Made by a program: the position numbers and the translations under genes. Below the pieces are notes generated by a model. That model did no database searches, was not told where the DNA came from, and saw only the letters and a list, made by a program, of their open reading frames with translations. This document shows, in pieces, positions 1-5,230 of a stretch of 5,230 nucleotides of DNA. Location of the stretch: contig CALGKL010000270.1 of NCBI GenBank assembly GCA_937930495.1, positions 1 through 5,230 of the forward strand, in the 5' to 3' direction. Each line of letters begins with the position of its first letter. Within the stretch, counting starts at the first letter, position 1. The DNA comes from an uncultured Gloeocapsa sp. (lineage in GTDB: Bacteria > Cyanobacteriota > Cyanobacteriia > Cyanobacteriales > Gloeocapsaceae).

Positions 1-1827
1 ATTGAAATAATTCGGCAAAACCCCTTTAATTGTGATCCTTATAATCCCAGTGCTTGGGATGATCTCAGTAAAAGTATTTATGGTGAAACCGCAGAAATAC
101 CTACAGAAATCATTCCCGCACCTTTTGTGCAAATACCTCTAGGCGTAACCGAAGATCGGTTATTGGGTTCAGTAGATGTAGAAGCTTCAGTCAGAGAGGG
201 AGTCTCAGTATTTCAACCAGGATTATTAGCTAAAGCTCATCGTGGGGTATTGTATATAGATGAGGTTAATTTATTGGATGAACAAATAGCTAATCAGTTA
301 CTGAGTGTGATTAGTGAAGGACGCAACCAAATCGAAAGAGAAGGTATTAGCTTTCAACATCCCTGTCAACCCCTCTTAATCGCTACCTATAACCCCGAAG
401 AAGGAGCACTCAGAGAACATTTGTTAGATCGAATCGCGATCGTTCTTTCCGCCGATGGAGTACTAGGGATAGATCAACGGGTAGCAGCGGTAGAACAGGC
501 GATCGCCTACACCAACTCTAGTCAAGAATTTATCGGTCAATATACAGAAGAATTAGACAATCTCAAAACCCAGATCATACTAGCCAGAGAATGGCTCAAA
601 GAAGTAGAAATAACCAGAGAACAAATTAGTTATCTAGTCCAAGAAGCCATCAGAGGAAAAGTACAGGGACATCGCGCCGAAATCTTTGCCGTTAGAGTAG
701 CCAAAGCTTGTGCAGCCCTAGAAGGAAGAAATCAAGTCAACGCCGATGACTTACGTAAAGCGGTAGAATTCGTCATCGTCCCGCGTTCGATTCTGATTGA
801 CCCTCCACCCCCAGAAACCCCTCCTCCACCGCCTCCACCTCCTGAATCGCCAAACCAAGATGAACCAACCGAGGATGATTCCGAGGAAGAGTCCCAAGAG
901 GATACAGAGCAAAAGGAAACCGAATCACCCAATATCCCTGAAGAGTTCGTCTTTGATCCAGAGGGGGTGATTTTAGACCCGAGAGTGCTTTATTTTGCTC
1001 AAATGGCCCAAAGACAGGGTAAATCAGGGAGTCGTAACCTGATTTTTTCCGAAGATCGAGGGCGCTACGTTAAACCTATGCTCCCGAGAGGAAGGGTTAA
1101 CCGCATCGCTGTAGATGCTACCCTCAGAGCCGCCGCACCCTATCAAAAAGCGAGACGTCAACGTAATCCTAAACGGAGAGTGATCGTAGAATCGGGAGAT
1201 ATTCGTTCTAAACGCTTAGTCAGAAAAGCCGGGGCTTTGATTATATTTGTAGTTGATGCTTCCGGTTCGATGGCTCTCAATCGGATGCAATCAGCTAAAG
1301 GCGCTGTCATGCGATTGTTGACAGAAGCTTACGAAAATCGTGACCAAATCGCCCTGATTCCTTTTCGGGGAGAAAGAGCCGATGTGCTTTTACCACCGAC
1401 TCGCTCCATCGCCCTAGCGAGAAGACGTTTAGAGACCCTACCCTGTGGAGGTGGTTCTCCTCTAGCTCATGGTTTGAGCCAAGCGGTACAAGTAGGAATC
1501 AACGCGCAGATGTCCGGAGATATTGGTCAAGTAGTCATCGTCGCTATTACCGATGGTCGGGGGAATATTCCTTTAGCTCGTTCTCTAGGTGAAACGATCG
1601 AAGGGGAAAAACCCGATATCAAAGAAGAGTTACTCGCTATAGCAGGTAAAATCAGAGCTTTAGGGATGAAGTTATTGGTCATTGATACCGAGGGTAAATT
1701 TGTATCCACTGGTTTCTCTAAAGAGTTAGCCAAAGCAGCAGGAGGTACTCATTACCATCTCCCTAAAGCTACAGAACAGGCGATCGCCAATATGACTAAA
1801 AACGCGATCGCTAATTTTCGTACCTAG
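1..1827 (+). CDS. chlD: Magnesium chelatase subunit D (ChlD), 5'-truncated by window edge
   Basis: ChlD is the AAA+/von Willebrand subunit of magnesium chelatase. With ChlI it forms the ATP-driven ring that helps ChlH insert Mg2+ into protoporphyrin IX, the first committed step to chlorophyll. The frame is open from base 1 for 608 codons and ends at TAG 1825-1827. The codon at 127 is an internal GTG, not the start, because typical ChlD sequence continues in frame upstream. From memory of the family (about 660-680 residues), roughly 65 N-terminal residues, including Walker A, lie outside the window. Visible parts in order: AAA+ Walker [13 protein letters not shown] (D87-E88 in window codons, nt 259-264); sensor-1 region [10 protein letters not shown] (from about 385); arginine-finger region LLDRI (421-435); a proline-rich then acidic linker (802-945); and a C-terminal vWA domain with MIDAS motif DASGS (1255-1269), the block [14 protein letters not shown] (1360-1401) and TDG (1549-1557). 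The separate ChlI lacks the linker and vWA domain, so this is not ChlI. The gene looks intact and converges on clpB2. Confidence 0.96.
   Translation: MEIIRQNPFNCDPYNPSAWDDLSKSIYGETAEIPTEIIPAPFVQIPLGVTEDRLLGSVDVEASVREGVSVFQPGLLAKAHRGVLYIDEVNLLDEQIANQLLSVISEGRNQIEREGISFQHPCQPLLIATYNPEEGALREHLLDRIAIVLSADGVLGIDQRVAAVEQAIAYTNSSQEFIGQYTEELDNLKTQIILAREWLKEVEITREQISYLVQEAIRGKVQGHRAEIFAVRVAKACAALEGRNQVNADDLRKAVEFVIVPRSILIDPPPPETPPPPPPPPESPNQDEPTEDDSEEESQEDTEQKETESPNIPEEFVFDPEGVILDPRVLYFAQMAQRQGKSGSRNLIFSEDRGRYVKPMLPRGRVNRIAVDATLRAAAPYQKARRQRNPKRRVIVESGDIRSKRLVRKAGALIIFVVDASGSMALNRMQSAKGAVMRLLTEAYENRDQIALIPFRGERADVLLPPTRSIALARRRLETLPCGGGSPLAHGLSQAVQVGINAQMSGDIGQVVIVAITDGRGNIPLARSLGETIEGEKPDIKEELLAIAGKIRALGMKLLVIDTEGKFVSTGFSKELAKAAGGTHYHLPKATEQAIANMTKNAIANFRT
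802..945 (+). other. ChlD hinge: polyproline run followed by acidic segment
   Basis: This segment lies inside chlD. It begins with four prolines (802-813), then Glu-Thr, then eight consecutive prolines (820-843), followed by about 34 residues very rich in Glu and Asp (844-945). A proline-rich acidic linker between the AAA+ and vWA domains is a known feature of ChlD/BchD and is thought to mediate subunit contacts. Eight prolines in a row would be expected to need elongation factor P for smooth translation; that is inferred from general knowledge of ribosome stalling. The codons are mixed (CCT, CCA, CCC, CCG), so this is not a pure nucleotide repeat. Confidence 0.9.
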
Positions 1828-1829
1828 GC

Positions 1830-4496
1830 TTAGGAATTTTTGACTAAGTCATGAGTCTTAGATTCTTCTATTTTGAGAGTGGCTAGGGTTTGAAAAGTGA
1901 GTTGATTATCTAGACAATCTACCCAAATGCGATCGCCGGGACTAAAAGTATCCTCTAGTATTTTAGTTGCTAGAGGATTTTCTAACTCTCGTTGTATAGC
2001 CCTTTTCAGGGGACGTGCGCCATAATTCGGGTCATAACCTACGTTAACCAGATAATCTTTTGCCGATTCTGATAGCTCTAATTGTAATTGTTGTTCTCCC
2101 AATAGTCGTTGAATCCTTTGTAATTGTAGGCCAATAATTTCCCGCAATTCCTCTCGTTTAAGGGTATGGAAGATAATTAAATCGTCGATCCGGTTGAGAA
2201 ATTCGGGTCTAAAGTGAGTTCTCAAAGCCGAGAGAGCTAGTTTGCGCATTTTTTCGTAATCTTCGTCGTCAGCGGCCAAATTAAGGATATGTTCGCTCCC
2301 GAGGTTACTAGTCATAATAATGATGGTGTTACGAAAATCAACTAGTCTTCCTTGGGAGTCGGTGATTCTGCCGTCATCGAGGACTTGGAGGAGGATGTTA
2401 AAGACGTCCTTATGTGCTTTTTCTACTTCATCTAAGAGGACAACGGAATAGGGACGACGACGAATCACTTCTGATAGTTGTCCTCCTTCTTCGTAACCCA
2501 CGTAACCGGGAGGAGCGCCCACTAAACGGGAGACAGCGTGTTTCTCCATATACTCAGACATATCGATTCTGACTAATGCTTCTTCGCTATCAAAGAGAAA
2601 TTGAGCGATCGCCCTAGCTAATTCTGTCTTACCTACGCCAGTGGGTCCCATAAACAGGAAAGAGCCGATGGGACGTCCGGGGTCTTTCATACCTGCTCTA
2701 GCCCGTCGTATAGCTGCTGCTACCGCCGCCACAGCCTCTTGTTGTCCGATGACCTTTTCGTGGAGATGGGTTTCTAGTTCGAGTAATTTTTGCTTTTCTG
2801 AGGCTAACAGACGACTCAAGGGAATACCCGTCCAACGGGCCACGATTTCGGCGATATCTCCCTCGGTGACTTCTTCTCTTAGGAGAGTTGAACCTTGGGA
2901 CTGTAGTTCTAGTAGTTCTGCTTCTTTAGCTTCTCTTTCCCTTTGTAAGGTAGCTAGTTTCCCATATTTTAATTGAGCCGCTTTATTGAGTTCATAGGCT
3001 CTTTCTGCTTGTTCTACTTGGACTCTGAGTTGATCTTCGCTTTCTTTGAGGTTATTGATCGCTTCGAGTAGTTTTTTTTCTCCTTGCCATTGGGCGTCTA
3101 GGGCGTTATGTTTGGCTTCTAGGGTAGCTATTTCCTGTTCAATTCGTTCTAAACGTTCTTTGGCTGCTCTATCTATACTAGTTACTAAGCGTTTTTCTTC
3201 TCCGGCGAGGGAGAGTTTTTCCATTTGTAATTGCCTTAAACGGCGATCGATGTCTTCTAATTCTACTGGTTTAGAAGTTATTTCCATTTTTAGTTGTGCT
3301 GCTGCTTCGTCAACTAGGTCGATCGCCTTATCGGGGAGAAATCTGTCGGTGATATAGCGTTGGGATAGGGTTGCTGCTGCTACTAAGGCTGAATCGGTGA
3401 TTTTGACGCCGTGATGGACTTCGTATTTTTCTTTGAGTCCTCGCAAAATAGAGATAGTATCTTCTATACTCGGTTGTTTGACATATACTTGTTGAAATCG
3501 TCTTTCTAATGCGGCGTCTTTTTCGATATGTTTGCGGTATTCATCCAGGGTAGTAGCGCCAATACAGCGTAGTTCTCCCCTGGCTAACATGGGTTTAAGC
3601 AGGTTTCCTGCGTCTAAGGCGCCCTGAGTTGAACCTGTTCCTACTACTGTATGTAACTCATCAATAAATAAGACTATTTGTCCATCGGATTGGATCACTT
3701 CTTTGAGGACATTTTTGAGACGACTTTCAAATTCACCGCGATATTTTGACCCAGCGATGAGACTCCCCATGTCTAGGGAGATGAGTTGACGGTTTTTCAG
3801 TGATTCTGGTACGTCTCCGTTGATGATCCGTTGGGCTAATCCTTCGGCGATCGCTGTTTTCCCTACTCCTGGTTCACCGATTAGTACTGGGTTATTTTTG
3901 GAACGGCGAGACAATACTTGAATTACTCTTCTGATTTCTTCTTCTCTGCCAATTACTGGGTCTAATTTACCGGCTCTAGCTTCGGCGGTCAAGTCTCGAC
4001 CATATTTACCTAAGGCGTCGTATTGTTCTTCTTGATTTTTTTCGGTTACTTTTTGCGTTCCTCTGACCGCTTTGATTTGTGTTTCTAGGTCCTGAGGATC
4101 GATATTAAAATTGCGCAAAGTTCTCTTACCGATGCGTTCATCTTCAGCAAAAGCAATTAGAAGATGTTCTACTGAGATATATTCATCTTGCCAACTAATC
4201 CGACAAGCTTCAGCGCGATCCAACATTACGTCTAAACTACGTCCTAGATAGAGTTGGTCTATTCCCGGTAGTTTTCCTTGTCTGTTGGTAAAAGTTTCTA
4301 ATTGTTGTTTTAAGCGGATTATATCTATATTAGCTTTGTTTAAGATTTTCGGACATAGTCCTGGTTGTTCGATTAAGGCTAAGACTACGTGTTCTACTTC
4401 CAGATTTTGATTTTTATACAAACGTGCTATGTCTTGAGATTTAACAATTGCGTCCCAAGCTTGTTCTGTAAATTTATTCGGATCTGTTGGCTGCAT
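1830..4496 (-). CDS. clpB2: ClpB/Hsp100 disaggregase, ClpB2-type
   Basis: This is a complete 888-residue ClpB, a cytosolic hexameric AAA+ chaperone that threads aggregated proteins through its pore, normally with DnaK. Domains in order: two Clp_N repeats (about 1-145); NBD1 with Walker A GEPGVGKT (207-214), pore loop KYRGEFE (251-257), Walker B VLFIDE (275-280) and arginine fingers R332/R333; coiled-coil middle domain (about 405-540); NBD2 with Walker A GPTGVGKT (617-624), pore loop GYVGYEE (664-670), Walker B VVLLDE (685-690), sensor 1 TSNLGS (729-734), R769, and sensor 2 GARPLKRA (826-833). All catalytic residues are present. A ClpP-binding loop is not expected in ClpB and none was seen. 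Segments such as IVKSQDIA near the start, [18 protein letters not shown] and [10 protein letters not shown] match my memory of cyanobacterial ClpB2 better than ClpB1. In Synechococcus, ClpB2 is reported as essential and not heat-induced; no CIRCE element is visible here, which fits. The ATG opens on the canonical [10 protein letters not shown]; only a weak AAGA precedes it. The subtype is less certain than the family. Confidence 0.95.
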   Translation of the reverse strand: MQPTDPNKFTEQAWDAIVKSQDIARLYKNQNLEVEHVVLALIEQPGLCPKILNKANIDIIRLKQQLETFTNRQGKLPGIDQLYLGRSLDVMLDRAEACRISWQDEYISVEHLLIAFAEDERIGKRTLRNFNIDPQDLETQIKAVRGTQKVTEKNQEEQYDALGKYGRDLTAEARAGKLDPVIGREEEIRRVIQVLSRRSKNNPVLIGEPGVGKTAIAEGLAQRIINGDVPESLKNRQLISLDMGSLIAGSKYRGEFESRLKNVLKEVIQSDGQIVLFIDELHTVVGTGSTQGALDAGNLLKPMLARGELRCIGATTLDEYRKHIEKDAALERRFQQVYVKQPSIEDTISILRGLKEKYEVHHGVKITDSALVAAATLSQRYITDRFLPDKAIDLVDEAAAQLKMEITSKPVELEDIDRRLRQLQMEKLSLAGEEKRLVTSIDRAAKERLERIEQEIATLEAKHNALDAQWQGEKKLLEAINNLKESEDQLRVQVEQAERAYELNKAAQLKYGKLATLQREREAKEAELLELQSQGSTLLREEVTEGDIAEIVARWTGIPLSRLLASEKQKLLELETHLHEKVIGQQEAVAAVAAAIRRARAGMKDPGRPIGSFLFMGPTGVGKTELARAIAQFLFDSEEALVRIDMSEYMEKHAVSRLVGAPPGYVGYEEGGQLSEVIRRRPYSVVLLDEVEKAHKDVFNILLQVLDDGRITDSQGRLVDFRNTIIIMTSNLGSEHILNLAADDEDYEKMRKLALSALRTHFRPEFLNRIDDLIIFHTLKREELREIIGLQLQRIQRLLGEQQLQLELSESAKDYLVNVGYDPNYGARPLKRAIQRELENPLATKILEDTFSPGDRIWVDCLDNQLTFQTLATLKIEESKTHDLVKNS

Positions 4497-4525
4497 TCTT
4501 TTTTATCACAAATTTATTTCAGTTA
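4497..4525 (-). other. 29-base spacer between the 2TM gene and clpB2
   Basis: The spacer is AT-rich. On the minus strand it ends in GATAAAAAAGA directly before the clpB2 ATG, so there is only a weak, very close AAGA in place of a normal ribosome binding site. I see no inverted repeat with a T-run, so no intrinsic terminator separates the genes. No CIRCE-like TTAGCACTC/GAGTGCTAA pair is present. This supports read-through from the upstream gene into clpB2. Confidence 0.6.
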
Positions 4526-5032
4526 TTATCCTTCACCGGTTAGTACTTGCCAAGTTTTTTTGGTCCAAACCCAGAAGTTACCTAGCGATCGCTTTACTTC
4601 TTCTCTGATATACCAGCGTTCAAACTCTTGCTCATAGATTTTCCCCTTTGTTTGCAACGTTTTCCAGGTTTTTAAGGATATTCCTGCTCCCCAAAATAAC
4701 ATTATATACAATGACCAAGATACCGTCCCGGCACTGAGGAGATTAATGGCTATTAAAAAGCCGTTGACAATAACATACTTAACGAGACTTTGTTGGAGTT
4801 GTTCTCTCCTATACAGATTAAACTCTTGTTTTTTGAGGTTGACTCGTTGACTATTTAACCAGTCTAGCTCAGCAGCTTGGATATATTCTGGTTTAATATC
4901 TAATTCGGCGGCGATTTCCCAGAGTTGTTCTCGAGATAAATCTCCCTGTTCCCCCTGACGGGCGATCGCCATCTGTAAAATCTCTTGTGCTGCTTTTGTG
5001 CTATAGTATGGTTGGTATTGAGGCCCTGTCAT
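4526..5032 (-). CDS. 2TM-domain membrane protein, function unknown
   Basis: This is a 168-residue protein I recognise only at family level: it resembles the short bacterial '2TM domain' proteins common in cyanobacteria. Residues 11-60 form a soluble, probably helical module (STKAAQEILQMAIARQ, then REQLWEIAAELDIKPEYIQAAE) that looks like a small helix-turn-helix-like bundle. A basic, polar stretch (62-82) precedes two hydrophobic helices at about 84-102 and 104-121, separated by a very short turn around TVSW, so both ends should face the same side, probably the cytoplasm. The C-terminus (about 128-168) is charged and then Trp-rich (NFWVWTKKTW), possibly an interfacial amphipathic helix. There is no signal peptide and no catalytic motif. 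The ATG at 5030-5032 is the first start and has no Shine-Dalgarno sequence; YXPYY-like starts are plausible for the family. The stop is 29 bases from the clpB2 start on the same strand, suggesting co-transcription. Which membrane it sits in (plasma or thylakoid) cannot be told. Confidence 0.8.
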   Translation of the reverse strand: MTGPQYQPYYSTKAAQEILQMAIARQGEQGDLSREQLWEIAAELDIKPEYIQAAELDWLNSQRVNLKKQEFNLYRREQLQQSLVKYVIVNGFLIAINLLSAGTVSWSLYIMLFWGAGISLKTWKTLQTKGKIYEQEFERWYIREEVKRSLGNFWVWTKKTWQVLTGEG

Positions 5033-5051
5033 TTTCGCGGTTTTTTCTTTT

Positions 5052-5078
5052 ATTTTAGAACATTTAACGATCGTCCAA
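5052..5078 (-). promoter_or_regulatory. Candidate promoter for the 2TM-clpB2 pair
   Basis: On the minus strand, TAAAAT lies at 5057-5052 and TTGGAC at 5078-5073, with a short 15-base spacer. The -35 match is poor (3 of 6) and the spacing is below the usual 16-18, so this is a tentative call. It overlaps the trpE candidate promoter on the other strand. Confidence 0.2.
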
Positions 5079-5091
5079 TCAGACTTAAAAT
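5063..5091 (+). promoter_or_regulatory. Candidate promoter for trpE
   Basis: A -10-like TAAAAT lies at 5086-5091, preceded at a 17-base spacing by TTTAAC (5063-5068), which matches only 3 of 6 positions of TTGACA. Transcription would start near 5098 and leave a leader of about 26 bases before the trpE ATG. In an AT-rich spacer such matches arise easily by chance. Confidence 0.3.
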
Positions 5092-5123
5092 GGAAAGAAC
5101 AGAACCAATAAAAATTACTGACG

Positions 5124-5230
5124 ATGATTTTCCCGGATTATTCTGAATTTACTAATTTAGCGCCACAGGGTAACTTTATTCCCGTTTACCAGGAATGGAT
5201 CGCTGATTTAGAAACCCCAGTGTCAGCATG
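5124..5230 (+). CDS. trpE: Anthranilate synthase component I (TrpE), 3'-truncated by window edge
   Basis: Only the first 35 codons are in the window. The translation begins MIFPDYSEFTNLAPQGNF, continues IPVYQEWIADLETPVSA and runs off the end in frame. This closely resembles the N-terminus I remember for cyanobacterial TrpE, where the phrase NF(I/V)PVY followed by a TPVSA segment forms the start of the anthranilate synthase N-terminal domain near the tryptophan feedback site. The enzyme converts chorismate to anthranilate, with TrpG supplying ammonia from glutamine; it is cytosolic. An in-frame TAA at 5109-5111 rules out an upstream extension, so ATG 5124 is the start. There is no Shine-Dalgarno sequence. 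The chorismate-binding catalytic domain is out of view, so a related chorismate-using enzyme such as a PabB-like protein cannot be fully excluded. Confidence 0.82.
   Translation, partial: MIFPDYSEFTNLAPQGNFIPVYQEWIADLETPVSA

Larger units (their letters stand above)
499..4969. repeat. Eight dispersed HIP1 palindromes (GCGATCGC)
   Basis: Exact copies lie at 499-506, 1780-1787, 1804-1811, 1929-1936, 2605-2612, 3847-3854, 4585-4592 and 4962-4969, about one per 650 bases against a chance expectation near 0.08 for the window. All lie inside genes. Several are read as Ala-Ile-Ala (499, 1780, 2605, 3847, 4962), but 1929 is read as Gly-Asp-Arg and 4585 as Lys-Arg-Ser, so codon preference for one peptide does not explain them all. 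HIP1 is a known abundant octamer of many cyanobacterial genomes, linked to DNA methylation at the GATC/CGATCG core. Confidence 0.95.
5033..5123. promoter_or_regulatory. Divergent intergenic region driving the 2TM-clpB2 pair and trpE
   Basis: These 91 bases separate two divergently oriented start codons and so should hold promoters for both directions. The region is AT-rich and contains -10-like hexamers on each strand, given as separate entries, plus an 8-base perfect palindrome ACGATCGT (5067-5074) near the middle. Neither start codon has a recognisable Shine-Dalgarno sequence, which is common in cyanobacteria. No CIRCE element, trp attenuator hairpin or T-rich terminator was found. Confidence 0.6.

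Noticed and set aside
127..129. GTG as the start codon of chlD
   Set aside because: The same frame is open to base 1 and the upstream codons encode residues typical of ChlD (for example [15 protein letters not shown]), so the gene starts outside the window.
732..932. Glycine/serine-rich 66-residue reading frame on the minus strand
   Set aside because: It is the antisense shadow of the ChlD proline/acidic linker; poly-Gly is simply the reverse of poly-Pro codons.
1527..1733. 68-residue minus-strand frame inside chlD
   Set aside because: It is antisense to the conserved vWA domain of ChlD, with no family resemblance of its own.
1844..1861. CTAAG/CTTAG stem as an intrinsic terminator for chlD
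   Set aside because: A five-pair AT-rich stem with an 8-base loop and an interrupted T stretch is too weak to call without transcript data.
2641..3357. Two plus-strand reading frames (2641-2976 and 3046-3357) opposite clpB2
   Set aside because: Both lie antisense to conserved clpB2 coding sequence, have low-complexity Ser/Arg/Ala composition and resemble no known family.
4389..4637. 82-residue plus-strand frame across the 2TM-clpB2 junction
   Set aside because: It overlaps two better-supported genes on the other strand, and its Phe/Tyr/Cys/Ser-rich composition looks like an antisense shadow.
5033..5123. CIRCE/HrcA heat-shock operator upstream of the clpB2 unit
   Set aside because: No TTAGCACTC / GAGTGCTAA arms, even degenerate ones, are visible on either strand.
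5090..5146. 18-codon open frame (MERTEPIKITDDDFPGLF) overlapping the trpE start, as a possible trp leader peptide
   Set aside because: It contains no Trp codons, has no ribosome binding site, is not followed by attenuator hairpins, and its ATG overlaps the proposed -10 element, so it may not even be transcribed.

Overview
The window comes from a cyanobacterium. Three things support this: (1) the palindrome GCGATCGC (HIP1), typical of many cyanobacterial genomes, occurs 8 times in 5.2 kb where about 0.08 would be expected by chance; (2) a ChlD magnesium-chelatase subunit, which indicates chlorophyll synthesis; (3) a ClpB that resembles the cyanobacterial ClpB2 form rather than the heat-shock ClpB1 form. 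Base composition is moderately AT-rich by eye. I cannot name the genus from the sequence.

Layout. Positions 1-1827 (+) hold the 3' part of chlD. Its frame is already open at base 1, so the start and the Walker A region lie outside the window. It converges on clpB2 (1830-4496, -), with only 2 bases between the two stop codons. Upstream of clpB2 on the same strand, 29 bases away, is a 168-residue two-helix membrane protein (4526-5032, -), and the two probably form an operon. A 91-base divergent spacer (5033-5123) separates this pair from the first 35 codons of trpE (5124 to the window end, +). No gene-free stretch exceeds 91 bases.

Functionally this is mostly ordinary housekeeping content: chlorophyll synthesis (ChlD), protein disaggregation or essential chaperone work (ClpB2), and tryptophan synthesis (TrpE). 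There is no sign of mobile elements, CRISPR, RNA genes or horizontal transfer. The least described part is the small 2TM-family membrane protein placed directly ahead of clpB2. Secondary points of interest are a possible one-heptad insertion in the ClpB middle domain, a ClpB C-terminal tail that runs up to the chlD stop, and the very tight convergent and divergent junctions.
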